From: Saccoglossus kowalevskii
Lineage: Eukaryota > Hemichordata > Enteropneusta > Harrimaniidae
Direction of reading: 5' to 3'
NCBI RefSeq assembly: GCF_000003605.2
Contig: NW_003116954.1
Span: 255,563 to 278,847, forward strand
DNA length: 23,285 nucleotides
Under the pieces are notes generated by a model, which did no database searches, had not been told where the DNA came from, and saw only the letters and a program-made list of their open reading frames with translations. The first letter of the stretch is position 1, and every line of letters begins with the position of its first letter. Of the stretch, positions 8,436-18,981 are shown one piece after another. The position numbers were made by a program, and so were the translations under genes.

Positions 8436-11368
8436 GATATACAAGGGCATTGTGGGAGATTTAATAATTAACATAAATGAAGGTTGCCATGGTTTTTAAT
8501 GTGACATGCATCAGGAAAATTGATTTGTCATTTATACATGTAGTAAGCAGGACAGCAGGAGTGTCAACTAGATTTTTACAATGCTTAGAAACTAGTGATA
8601 ACTGCACACATCACTCAAACCGTCTTTTTCAAACAGTAATTCCATTCAGTTCATTGAATCCCATCATATCAAGTTATTAATTCTAGGCATTGTAGGTAAA
8701 ATATTTTTTCATTATAGTCTTGGAACAAGTCATAGCACAATTTCAGTAATGAGAATAACTATCAGTGACTTTGATTGAAATTAACAGTAGCCCAAGGCAT
8801 ACAAAACCACTAAATCTTGTCCTTGGCCTACTATTTTTCCAAGTTAGTTGCCCTTCCAATGGCTGATCTATTTCAGTCAATAATTTAGTATACAAAGATT
8901 TGCAGCTTCTATTTTCTAATTATGACCACAAAAATGAAACCCAAATGTACCGTAACATCAGTCAATACAAGGCAAATCATGCATATAGAACGGTATTACA
9001 TGCAAATTCAGTACTGGTAAAATGATAAACTTGGTTGTTTTGCTATACACACACTACAGTACTACTAGTTTTATTTATTTCCAAAAAAAGTTTCGACTTT
9101 ATTTATGATGGAACACATTCCAGGAATAATGTATACTGTTTTAATTTTGTACAAGAAATTCATAATTTCAAAACAAATCGGTGTAAATTATGAAATATTA
9201 CACAGAGGTTCTAAAGACAATCAATAAACTTCATGAAATGTTGTTTTAAGAATATATGAAATTGCAAACATTTGGCAACAAAAATACAATAGGTAAACAA
9301 TTTGACAAATTCAACCCACTGAACAAGGAAATTTTTCCCTTCCAAATTTAAAAGAAACATTTTTCACATTTTCATTCATGTATATTTCTATAATTTTGGG
9401 GCAAATGGACATAATTTGATTATGATTACATGTGATGTTCAACAGTTTCAGAAAAAGATGTTTAAGGTGACATTCAAAGATTAATGATGGTTCAATCCAA
9501 CTACAATTGATTCGGCCAGCTTGAGGATAAATCAAAATTGAAACATATATGCCTTATTTTGCAGCATGCAGAAAATTAGGCAATTAATATTATTTTACTT
9601 GTCTAGACATTTTTAAATCAGTATAACAGAGTTTGACAGAGGTAGCATAATCCGATAATTACAGTGTCAGTGATCATCTATAGCAAGCAACATGCATGCC
9701 CTAGTGGCAACAGCCTGGGATACCCTGCAACTATAGATCACCATGGTTACGGAAAGCTGAATAATAATTAATCCCACTGAAGGGTATTAAAATCTTGTGC
9801 ATCCAAGTTTTATAGATAAGATTAATGTTTTACATCTAGGGACTACAGCTAATGAAAACTTAATAGGGGTTGCATGCTGGGAATAGGGGGCTCCTGAGAT
9901 CGACTACCTCTGTTTAAATCACGGACCCCAACAAAATGTTTGTGGTCTCACTTTTCTTTTCTTTTGCAAACTTAGCTATTAGTGCTAGTGAGTCAACGTG
10001 CTTGACTCGCATAAATGCATAAGAAATTTGTGCATTAATATCATTTTTTACTGTCATTTCCTTCCTTATATTTCAGCAATATATAGAGATTTGTTTTTAA
10101 GTGGCACAGATGTCACAACTGTTTAATATGGTATACAAAGGCAAGATGTGTAAAATATAATTTGTCTACACAAAAATTCATGCGTGTGCTACACGAAAGT
10201 AACAAGCATCAGCGGGGTGTTTTCATCCCCAGGTAATCTGAAATAGCTGACTGGGATTTGAATTACTACATTGCAATAAATCTCAACTATCAGCAGGTTG
10301 TTGGGACACTTAACAAAACTGCACAGAATATAGCAACATGAACCATGACCATTATGATTAAAATCTACATAGGTGAACATTATCCCTGTTTGCCAAGCCA
10401 CTAAAATACACTGGTAATTGGCTAAGAATAACAATATAGTTATATTAGTCGCCATAGCAACTATTTTACCCTTCACAAAATAGAGAAATGTACTAATGAC
10501 ACGAGTTAGAATGAGGGATTGCTAAAGGTCTTTACACACTTCTGGAACCTTTTTGACTTGAATTATTAGATGACGTCAGTAGTTGTGATGATGTTATGAG
10601 GTTATGGCGTGATGGACTTTTTTATCAAGTATAAAGTCAAACCATTTCTACAGCATTATATACATTCCATTAGTTTACATTTTATGAAAATATTGCCTTT
10701 TATTCAAATAAAAAAGGAAATATTGTGTACTTACATGTACCAGTACATCATTATTCAGATCATTACTTTCAGATCTTAATTTTCAGTACTGGTATAAAAA
10801 ATAAATTTACCATTGCTAAGAGCTAATATGGTGTTTAAATATAAATGTCAGATGATATACAACAAGACTGGTTTTAGTTTTACAGAATGCCTTGGCAACT
10901 TAGCAATAAGGGTTAATGCCCTGAACTACACAAGATGATTATTGGTGTAAATAGAACATGATTTGTAATTATAGAGTTCACCACATTAGGTTAGTAGGAC
11001 AAGCACTGACCAGTGATGCAACTCTCATAAATCAATGTGTTGGCTGCAATCAGTGTAATATTACTGTACCATTTATTGCAAGCATAGAGACTTTATTATT
11101 TGAACTGAGAGGTGTTGGTGCAACATTTGTCATAATTTTTCTATAATTTCTTTGTTAATTTTGGAGCAAATAAAAATATATAGAAGTATCAAAACTTTTT
11201 ATATATATAAAAAAAATGTGCATCAGTAGTTGACAATGTTAACTTAAAGAATGCTTTTGGGAGAATAAAAGAATAAAATACAAAAACAACCTCCCAACCA
11301 CTATCAAAAGCATTTTTTGGTTTTAATTGCTTATAGTTGATGTTATTTAAAAGATTAATGCAACATAG
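8436..11368. other. Intergenic or upstream region of the peroxiredoxin gene
   Basis: No exon could be supported. Visible items are an imperfect dyad ATCATCTATAG ... CTATAGATCA around 9673-9740, a possible hairpin with the stem words GGGGCTCC and GGACCCC (about 9887-9930) next to GCATGCTGGGAAT (a ZNF143-like word), and a perfect CRE at 10571. The open frames (for example 10189-10476 minus and 9311-9535 minus) lack domains and splice borders and are read as chance. Confidence 0.5.
10571..10578. promoter_or_regulatory. Consensus cAMP-response element word
   Basis: TGACGTCA is the full palindromic CREB/ATF site. It lies about 2.1 kb upstream of the PRDX TATA box. ATF-family control of antioxidant genes is plausible, but one 8-mer can occur by chance. 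Confidence 0.3.
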
Positions 11369-11571
11369 TACTGTGGAATACTTTATTTTCACTTGGAATT
11401 AATTTTCGCTGAAGGAATGATTCAGTGAAAATAAAATCTATTGATTATACTTTTTTTCCTATATTTTACATTCAACTCGTCAATAATCAGTGAAAATAAA
11501 TTCCATACAAAACACTCAAAAAGTCTATTCAGTGAAAATTTATTCCAGCCAAAATAAAATATTTAACAGTA
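11369..11571. mobile_element. MITE, copy 2 (same family and orientation as 6476-6687)
   Basis: It begins TA-CTGTGGAATACTTTATTTT and ends AAAATAAAATATTTAACAG-TA. The interior follows copy 1 in order: CTTGGAATTAATTTTCGCTG, GAAGGAATGATTC, ACTTTTTTTCCTATATTTTA, AATCAGTGAAAATAAATTCC. The ends pair less well than in copy 1, and CGC words have become CAC or CC, consistent with an older copy that has lost CpGs. Confidence 0.85.
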
Positions 11572-13107
11572 ATCAATGCTTTGTCACGATTTTCAGAACT
11601 ACATGTATAACAAATGTAATGACATTACAAAGAATGGGAATACAGATTTCGAAATACCCTGGTGCACACTGCACTAAGCACATAGATTATTAGCTAGTGC
11701 AAGTAAACTCAAAATATAATGTGCACGCTGTGCATGTAGAAACAACATTTTCTCATTATATTCACTAAGCCTAAATTAAGTTCAACCAACATTGTGAACA
11801 ATTTTTTCGTGATTGCATCAATCGAGAACCCGTAAATTTTATTTAAACTTTAAAAGTAGTGCATTTCACATGTTAGTGCAGGTAAATTTCAAATTCAACA
11901 TGCACACTATGCATGCATGGAAAAAATTCTATTTCAATCCCTGGAATACATAGGAAGAATATGCACAGTCCTTCTCCTGGTTAGACCAAGTATAGCCTAT
12001 GACTTTTAAAATAGATATGGGAGGTAGAAATGGCTCCACTGAACACAATGGTAAATAACGCATTGCAAGAATGATAATTGGGTCTTCTGGGTCTTGATTT
12101 GGGTAAATGGTAGGTGAGTAATCACGAGCCTTAAAAATAAGGAATTCTGATAGTGATGGTTCTCAACAGATTATACCTATTATTGGGTATGCTAAAAATT
12201 AATCTGGGTATAAAATATACCGGAAGTATTCATTCACAAGAACATAGAGTTAAAGTGTTCATATTCGCCTCTTACTCATCCCATATGCAAATTTGACAAA
12301 CTACAAGATTAACAAGTATTCAGGAACAAGCTTTGGCAAGGAGATGAAGTACCGGTACTTGAAATAGTTTGCCTAAAAGCTCAGCTACTCAACTGGTTTT
12401 CTTAATTGTACGACTTTATAACGTGCTTTCAATCATCAGCAACCCCTTGGCCAAGTGTGACAGCTGGCTTAGACATGTAAAACATTGTGTGCTGATTATT
12501 TTTTTCTGGCAGCTGGAAAAATTATTTGTAAAATATCAGCCAATTCGTGAATAAAATACTGTTTATGTTATTACTAGCTGGTGGAGCTGATGTGATCTGC
12601 AAGTGTTAAACACAAAAATAGACATTTAAAAAATAAATGAAAATATGCAAAATCGCTTGGACCTTAATGTTTCTTGCGTTTTATGTTACATTTTTCAAGA
12701 AAAGAATTCGGGTATCCCTTTTAATTTTTTCACAGCACCCAGTAGAATCTACAAATAAAGGATTTATTTACTTAGCAGTCACATGACCACAGGAAGGTCA
12801 TATTTTAAAGTAGCACCAATTTTGTATTTGTGTGAATTAGAGACTTTCATAAAATAGGTAATTTGGTTTAAAACAATGTTTCTATGGAAATAATTGGTAT
12901 GAAATTGTACTTCCTGAAAAGGTCTACTACATCATTAAAATGTTATCTGTATGTAACGACACATGTATTATTACATGCAACGTGTTTAATTCGGGACAGG
13001 GTAGATGAGTTCACACCACGATATATTACCCCCGCCAATATAATACACAAACACAAGTTGAGTATGTACACGTGCGAACACTGAACAAGGTCGAATTGAA
13101 CTTGAAA
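11572..13107. other. Non-coding stretch with a diverged direct repeat
   Basis: Apart from the diverged pair at 11695-11935 I see only AT-rich DNA, the 10-bp palindrome GTACCGGTAC (about 12349-12358), and chance frames such as 12369-12554 and 12884-13084 plus. Confidence 0.5.
11695..11935. repeat. Diverged direct repeat, offset 179 bp
   Basis: TAGTGCAAGTAAACTCAAA at 11695 and TAGTGCAGGTAAATTTCAAA at 11874 start two related blocks. Each continues to TGCACGCTGTGCATGTA or TGCACACTATGCATGCA and then an A-rich stretch. The preceding GTGCACACTGCACTAAG hints at a third partial copy. This is probably an old transposon or satellite fragment. Confidence 0.55.
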
Positions 13108-13118
13108 ATGGGTGACAA
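13108..13118 (+). CDS. Candidate first coding exon of a small unidentified gene
   Basis: The stretch GAAAATGGGTGACAA|GTAAGCC has a strong start context (A at -3, G at +4) and a good donor. It would encode Met-Gly-Asp plus two bases of the next codon. That phase (2) joins exactly to the downstream acceptor at 16871, completing a Lys codon and running into exon 2. Eleven coding bases are too few to prove an exon, and the CpG-rich promoter-like patches lie further right, so exon 2 may have another leader. Without splicing the frame stops at once (AAG TAA). Confidence 0.3.
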
Positions 13119-13435
13119 GTAAGCCGAGACTAATGAAACATTATACCCGCGACAAACCATTGCCGAAACCAGTTATAGGACCAGTTAGTTCTAAAAATAC
13201 AACTGTATATATATATCTGCAGGTTTGGTCAGATCACATGGACACTGACAGGAAATCAAAGTGGCCAACGTGATACTACTATTAAGTCATCGACACAATC
13301 GCTTCGTTCACATCAACTATATAAATAAATAGCTGATAACCTGTACAGGCTATCGCATTGTATGCTTGGACAACACATACTACTCGAACAATTCGATTTA
13401 CCTTAGTTTTCTGTTCCCTAAGACAGCTGACTTAC

Positions 13436-13510
13436 CTTTCACTAGCGTCGTCCGCTGCAAGCGAGATTTCTAGATCTTTGTAAATGAAATCACGCGGTAA
13501 TCTCGCGGTG
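13436..13510 (-). other. Possible alternative leader exon on the minus strand
   Basis: The minus strand reads CTAGTGAAAG|GTAAGTCAGC, a near-ideal donor at 13436/13435. The 70 bases before it are markedly CpG-rich (GCAGCGGACGACGC, ACCGCGAGATTACCGCG) and carry an inverted pair GCGAGATT (13461-13468) and AATCTCGC (13499-13506). This is what a CpG-type promoter and non-coding first exon would look like. The nearest downstream minus-strand exon is the peroxiredoxin one, so it could be an alternative distal promoter 5 kb upstream. It could also belong to an antisense non-coding RNA. The 5' end is a guess. Confidence 0.35.
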
Positions 13511-14359
13511 CTTAATTTGCATACGAGAGCTGGGAACCAAATATTAATGATCGGTCTCGGATGGAATCCCTGTCGTATCTCCTGTCAACTTCAGTCTACA
13601 ATCATATTCGCGTGCTTAAATCATTACGGGAGTATGTTATGTAAGATATACTCTGTAGATACTTTCGTGGGTTTGTGTAAAGAACATAAAACAGACGCAA
13701 CGTATCACATGGACGCTGAGGGCTCTCTCCTTTGTAATTTACTAGTATGTCCATACACATTCCTTCTATGACCATATTAGTGTTTTGGCGAACGGTTGCA
13801 AACGCAGATTTCAAAAAAAAATGTATGTAATCACACCCCTCCCAAAAATACACTTATTGTCCAGCTCAAACACCTAAAACATGGACGAAAAAAATGTCTA
13901 ATCGATAGTTGCTCAAATGCACATGTCACCGGTGCTTATTGGGCTAATATGGGCTTTGGATATATGGGTACACAAGTAACTCCCGAAATTCTCGCGGGGA
14001 ATGCATGGTTCAAACAAATTAAAATGATAGCTAATTAAAATAATATGCTATTTTTTGACATTAAGGTTGGATAAAAATTCTTTCTTTTTCGTTTTCATAA
14101 ATTTGAAATTAATTATATGTAAACAAAACGTTCAATCCAAAATAGGGATAGAGGAACTGTGGTTTAACCGACCAGTGGAAGACAGCCTGAGATGGGTCTT
14201 GTTCCGCAACGATACATTCAATGTTCATTTAACCAACAATTATTATACAGTAGAGTTATTGGCGGACTACCATGCATATCAATGATTTCATTTGCATATT
14301 TTTCAGCTGATCTACCAATTTTTTAAGAATCCTTCAACATATTTCAATGAAACTTGGTA
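13511..14359. other. Non-coding stretch, moderately CpG-rich at its left
   Basis: The chance frames 13484-13771, 13796-14038 and 14055-14285 (plus) cross this stretch, but none has a recognisable domain. I see no splice-bounded exon. Confidence 0.45.
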
Positions 14360-14527
14360 CACATAATGCATATACATGGTTAGGTTACGATATAAATTTG
14401 CGGTTATTAATTACCTAATTTGTATAATAATTAGTCAATAATTAGTTATACCTGTAATACGTCAGATTTCAATGAAACACGATACACGGATCAGAAATAT
14501 ACCTAACCAAACAATATACATTATGTG
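14360..14527. repeat. Inverted repeat, 25/26-bp arms, possible MITE
   Basis: CACATAATGCATATACATGG plus TTAGG at 14360-14384 pairs in inverted orientation with 14502-14527 (CCTAACCAAACAATATACAT plus TATGTG). Outside the left arm and inside the right arm is a shared direct word, ATTTCAATGAAAC (14341 and 14467). The segment could be a MITE whose family is seen only once here. Confidence 0.55.
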
Positions 14528-14999
14528 CATGCGATTTTTCAAAACAAGACAACACAGGAAATGTTTTATTAAAAACGAAAATCATGCAAAAATATCGATA
14601 GTTACGGGTATTGTCACTTTAATTTACACAAATTAGCCAATTTCCATTTATTAGCTTTTACACTTATCGGTTATCTTGGATTATGCACATATAGGGGATA
14701 AGTGTTGTCAGCTTCAATATTGTGGATCACATTATTACGACAAATGCGATTCGCACACAGATTTGTTTTAATATTTCTTCGATTCAGAATTGTCGTTCTT
14801 CTTTTTTCCCATCCAAATATACATCGTAAGCCTGAGCCACTCGGTTAAAACTAGCCTTGCTATGCAAACTAGAAAGTAAGAAAAACATAATAGTTCTAGT
14901 AAACATTTCGGGTAGGCACGTTGCGCGATTTGTAGATTTACATATAAAAGTAAAATTCTAAAGCAAAAACGCAAAAGTGAAGAACGGAATTTAAAGCGG
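14528..14999. other. Unannotated stretch
   Basis: No feature could be supported. CpG content rises towards the right, leading into the NRF1-site patch. Confidence 0.4.
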
Positions 15000-15150
15000 A
15001 GGAGTCGTCACATGCGCATGCGTCAGACGGCCATAGCGTGTCATTGTTCACAAACAAGCGTCTACCTATGAGTCTTTTCGTTTTTATCGTGTGTTGTTAT
15101 CGTCGCTTGGGACTCAATCCCGCGCGTGCGCAGGTGCCGACCCTCCCGCT
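15000..15150. promoter_or_regulatory. CpG-rich promoter-like patch with NRF1 sites
   Basis: CGCGCGTGCGCA at 15121-15132 matches the palindromic NRF1 consensus (YGCGCRYGCGCR) in full. TGCGCATGCGTC at 15013-15024 matches 10 of 12. The patch is CpG-dense inside AT-rich DNA. NRF1 sites usually lie within about 100 bp of a transcription start. The obvious client is the plus-strand gene with its exon at 16872-17010, but I found no donor here in phase with a start codon. If this is its promoter, the first exon is non-coding. Confidence 0.45.
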
Positions 15151-16717
15151 TTAATGTTTTAAATTCGAGCATTTGTCCATGGTCTAATTATCAAGATTAG
15201 ATAGGATATAATAGTATTCGGAAACATACGACTAATTCCGGGAATACCAAAATATGTCCTTCAACACTAAATACACATTACAGTAATTGATAAAAAGTCT
15301 ACGACTGAGTGTACTCAAATCCACCGAGATTGTGCGCGGGACACCACACAAATATAGAAATCCCATAAATTGTCGAGCGTAAATCCCAATGCACGCCACG
15401 AACTTTTTATAAATAGCTCTCAAATGATTCGATTAAAATATCAAAGGCTGATATAAAAAGCCGACCTCCGGTAATTTTGATTTATGCTTCCAGGAAAACA
15501 AAATTATCGGATTTACGCTACAAGTTTGATATCTCCATACGAGAAAGGGAACCACATAATACACCGTGGCAAATAACGGTCAATCATATTGGTTATTACT
15601 ATGAGCAATCAACACAAACATTTCGAAAAGGGGATTTATCAATGTTTCTTCTTTGTTATAATTTTTTATAAAATTAGTTTATTGAAATGGTGGACAGCAT
15701 TTAGCGACCAACACAACTTTCCTATCTGCAAAACTTACCAAACATCGGAGTTTCCCACACAACTGGCGCAGTTAGAAATCGAAACAATCTTACGAGATTT
15801 TTATTTACGACAATTGCAAAATATCGTTACATTTAATAGTGTTAAGATGTGTCAGTTGTAGGAAAAATATTAGGTTTTTCTATGGTTATCTGACCTTCCC
15901 TGATATTGTCCGCACAATAGCCAAGTAGCGTTCAGAAAATCCCTTCTGACCCGGGAATACGACACTTAACACACGACTTATTTATCCATTGCTCTTACTA
16001 TTCAACATCATACGAGTTTCTTAGTCGACAGAAACATCAACGCTGATAAATTCGTTATCAACTCGTGAATTTTATTTCGTCTCGGGATTGTCACAATGTA
16101 TCAATTCTGTTTTCTACTACAAAAGACATCGATGTCTGAACATAATCATAATATATGTGTTTCTTCCCAGTTTCGATTGAGTGTACATGTACTGTCCGTC
16201 CCAATGATGGCAACATATTACAAACACTATTCACGGGAGCTTATCAGGCAAAACGTATTGCGTGTTATTCTCGTGTATTTTAATCGCTATCCAATTTAAC
16301 TTCCCATCTATTTTCCAGTATTTTAAACAATAAGGATGAAAACATTATGAATGATGTGGCGAAACACATTTATAAATGTTTTAATATACGAGAAAGTCCA
16401 ATTAAAAGTGACGTGTTTAAACCAACTACTTCAGAAAATACAAATTCGTAATGTTGGATACATTGGGATTTGTGATTATTGTCCTGAACTTTTGTTGTAT
16501 TTTGAACTGCATTTCACTGAGCTGATCAGGATGATTCTTTGGTCAGATAGAAAAGGTTCTGCTAGTGCACATAAAATAGTTTAAATTTTGTGAATAAGAG
16601 TATTATTAAACTACACTTGTATCTTAAGTTTAATTGACTTAATATTTTATTGTACATATTTAATTTCTAAAAAATTATCTGTGTTTTACTAGTTTATGCA
16701 TTTTTTCAAAGAGTGCT
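15151..16717. other. Probable intron or upstream region of the small plus-strand gene
   Basis: Several chance frames of 61-90 codons are present (15477-15671, 15589-15861, 16096-16299, 16351-16584, all plus). None shows a domain, a membrane pattern or paired splice sites. Confidence 0.45.
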
Positions 16718-16867
16718 GCCTCGAGTCGTTGATTGACTGTCGCATACATCGTGGTGAATGAAATATCGCCCTCTCGAGGCCATCCATAACACTTCTTTCG
16801 TTATGCAAATTTAATCCACCCACGCCATTTTATGAATGAAGTGTTTTATCTTACCCCGTCCTTTCAG
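16718..16867 (+). other. CpG-bearing segment with the 3' splice region before exon 2
   Basis: GCCTCGAG at 16718-16725 and CTCGAGGC at 16773-16780 form an inverted pair around a CpG-containing loop. The segment ends in the pyrimidine tract TTTTATCTTACCCCGTCCTTTCAG, here described rather than claimed as transcribed, with a second AG four bases on. The raised CpG content could mean a start site immediately upstream of exon 2, an alternative to exon 1 at 13108. Confidence 0.3.
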
Positions 16868-16871
16868 TCAG

Positions 16872-17010
16872 GTGTTCAGTGTATGGAAACCATAAAGAGA
16901 AATACTTCAACGATGATGTCATTCTATCCCAATCCATGTTTCCAGATTGTAATGAGTATTTAGAGCATGTGCCCGACCAACAACTTGTGGATTTACTCGG
17001 CGTAAAACAG
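16872..17010 (+). CDS. Middle coding exon of a small unidentified gene (46 codons)
   Basis: A long pyrimidine tract and the tandem acceptor TTTCAGTCAG lead into an open frame, which ends at an excellent donor, AAACAG|GTGAGT. The exon encodes CSVYGNHKEKYFNDDVI, LSQSMFPDCNEYLEHV and PDQQLVDLLGVKQ. The composition (acidic and amide residues, charged and hydrophobic residues alternating, last 20 residues likely helical) looks like real protein, unlike the other two frames. Using the second AG gives phase 2 at entry, which suits exon 1 at 13108. The exit phase is 0, which suits exon 3 at 21324. If exon 1 is wrong, translation could begin at Met 16936. I do not recognise the family: it has a Cys pair (residues 1 and 26 of the exon) but no known motif. 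The exon and following 300 bases are CpG-rich. Confidence 0.6.
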
Positions 17011-18579
17011 GTGAGTGCGAGAATATTGTTGTTATAGTCGATCGCGTCGTGATGAACGTCGATACGTTCCTGTGAATGATTTCGTCCTACCCGACGGCAT
17101 AAAAAAGACCATGTCCAACAATGTCTGAATCGTTGGCGTTTGAATGACAACGACTTCCAGCCATTGTATATGACTTCCGGCCCGACGACTTGATTGTGGA
17201 ACGGTGAATTATCAAGATTGAACTTGGTTGGATGTCCTCCCTGGCCCTGGCCCCGGGCCTTGCCTCGCCTTGAACTTTTAGTTAATGTAGGCGGTATACT
17301 GCCTGTTACCGTGCCTGGTTGATGAATCTACTTTCATGGTTTTAGGCTGTCGTCTGTCGGCACGTGAATGATGTAACTCAAATCTGACAGTTGAGTATTT
17401 TGTTTAGCAAAAAATGCGCGTAATTGCTTTGGTTTAAAAAAAATCGTTCCTATCGCCAAGGGCATAATATATAACAACATCCACCCACAAGATGCGGACA
17501 GTCAAATTTGTGGAGAATTTTCTTGAACATTTTAGATGTGTTTTCTGTTTTAACCGTATAGCAGAATCAAGGTGAGAAATCTCCCACTCCTTGTCCTCAT
17601 TCGGGGTTCTTATGAATATTGCGTGTCCATGGAGATGGATTAATTACATAATAGAAAAATACAGTAGTTTATCAAATAATAAATACACTTTCCACCAACC
17701 TCATTCCAATTTTTCACATAAACCCAGTACAAACTATTTACTTATGATAATTCATAAATGTTTATCACCTGACTAGATACATTGTACTGGTAATACATCT
17801 TTGAACAGCCATGCATTTTTAACTTAAATTTACATTTACAGTTGTTTTATGTATAATGTATGTATAATTAGTGCCATCAAATTATATGATCTGCAACTCC
17901 TATCAGAATTTATCATGAAATTCCTTTGACAATTTCATTAGCTGTACATTTATCAAATAAATATGCAGCAAAATTTGTCATTTTGAGTTGATTTTGTATC
18001 TTTTGTATTAACAAAAATCTGGAACTTCATGTTTTAGGTATTTCTCAAATAAATAATTATCTCCATCTTTCTAATCTTATCATGGCTAGCTATAGAGTTG
18101 CAAGGCATTGACTACAAATTAATATCACAGGGCAAACAAGTACTATTATTACTAGTCTAACTGAACTAACACAAATCCACTAGGAATAAATATGTTTTAT
18201 ATAAATATATTAATGTGGCAGAAAATTATTATAAGTGTAAGTGTCAAAACAAGTAAAATATTTAATGATATTCACTGTTAAACATCATGCAGAGCTACCC
18301 ATCTATAAGCTTTTTCTATTTGGTAGCAAGCCAGATCCCCACAAAAGAAATGTAAATTTCAAGCCATGTCATTATTTTTATTGACTGGTAATGGTATCAT
18401 AGGTAGACAATATAGATGTAACCTTGAATGCACTATGTATGTGGTTAATGTTACGTAATCTCTATTCATCCCTTTTTGTTATGGCTTTGAGCACAGTCAA
18501 TATGTCATATCTTCCATTTTTTGGTATCTTTAACCATGTTTTGTACATGATTTAAATGCTTGATCTGATTGAGCTGCTA
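17011..18579 (+). other. First part of intron 2 of the small gene
   Basis: This starts with the donor at 17011. CpG-rich DNA continues to about 17350, including a short GC-rich run with the palindrome GGCCCCGGGCC near 17248-17258, then AT-rich DNA follows. A possible 7- or 10-base micro-exon at 17562-17571 (AG|CAGAATCAAG|GTGAG) would break the frame and is not accepted. The chance frame at 17591-17776 is not coding. Confidence 0.45.
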
Positions 18580-18593
18580 GTAACCATGGTTAC
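18580..18593. promoter_or_regulatory. 14-bp perfect palindrome resembling an RFX X-box
   Basis: GTAACCATGGTTAC is a perfect palindrome and matches the X-box consensus (GTHNYY-AT-RRNAAC) except at one position per half. It is followed by TACGTCAG, a CRE half-site. It lies in the inferred second intron of the small gene. Confidence 0.35.
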
Positions 18594-18936
18594 GTCAGTA
18601 GGGCTAAAATTTCAGAGTTGACCCATTAGTGATGAACCCCATTCAATATACTCTGTTTCATTTGTACACTGCTAATATTCATTTTAGGAGTTATAATCAA
18701 TATAGTAGCTGCTTCTCAATCTAAACAAATTATCCTTATGCACCATAGTATTTACATAAAGCTGCTGTTTTACTATATATGCATAGAGAATACAAAAATG
18801 TGTAATTAATAGAGATGGTTTTAAGGTATATGTCTGCTTATCAAATGTATTCATAAGAATCTACATTCATATCGAACATGTATGTATTATTTTAATGTAA
18901 AAAAATGGTCAGTGAACTCATCATCCATAATGATGC

Positions 18937-18981
18937 ATTTCCATGGCAACCATGTGAGTCATTGTAAAAGCTGTGACTCAC
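18937..18981. promoter_or_regulatory. Candidate intronic enhancer: X-box plus inverted AP-1 pair
   Basis: ATTTCCATGGCAAC (18937-18950) fits the RFX X-box consensus except for its first base. It is followed at once by GTGAGTCA (18954-18961) and TGACTCAC (18974-18981), a perfect 8-bp inverted repeat in which each arm contains a full AP-1 site. Three good motifs in 45 bases of an otherwise plain intron suggest a regulatory element, or a structured piece of an old repeat. Confidence 0.4.

Noticed and set aside
10189..10476. 95-codon minus-strand frame
   Set aside because: Hydrophobic and Cys-rich in no pattern, no splice sites or start context; expected by chance in AT-rich DNA of this length.
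13484..13771. 95-codon plus-strand frame overlapping the CpG patch
   Set aside because: No domain, no splice border. The patch is better explained as a promoter or leader exon on the minus strand.
16803..16810. Octamer ATGCAAAT near exon 2 (and inverted at 13515-13522) as shared promoter element
   Set aside because: The same word occurs several more times in plain AT-rich stretches (around 2797, 12292 and 14290), so it is not specific.
16851..17150. 99-codon minus-strand frame
   Set aside because: It lies antisense over exon 2, where the plus strand has good acceptor and donor sites and a more protein-like frame. It is a shadow.
17562..17571. Micro-exon CAGAATCAAG between exons 2 and 3 of the small gene
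   Set aside because: It has AG before and GTGAG after, but 10 bases (or 7 using the inner AG) would break the phase-0 join to 21324. Too short to support.
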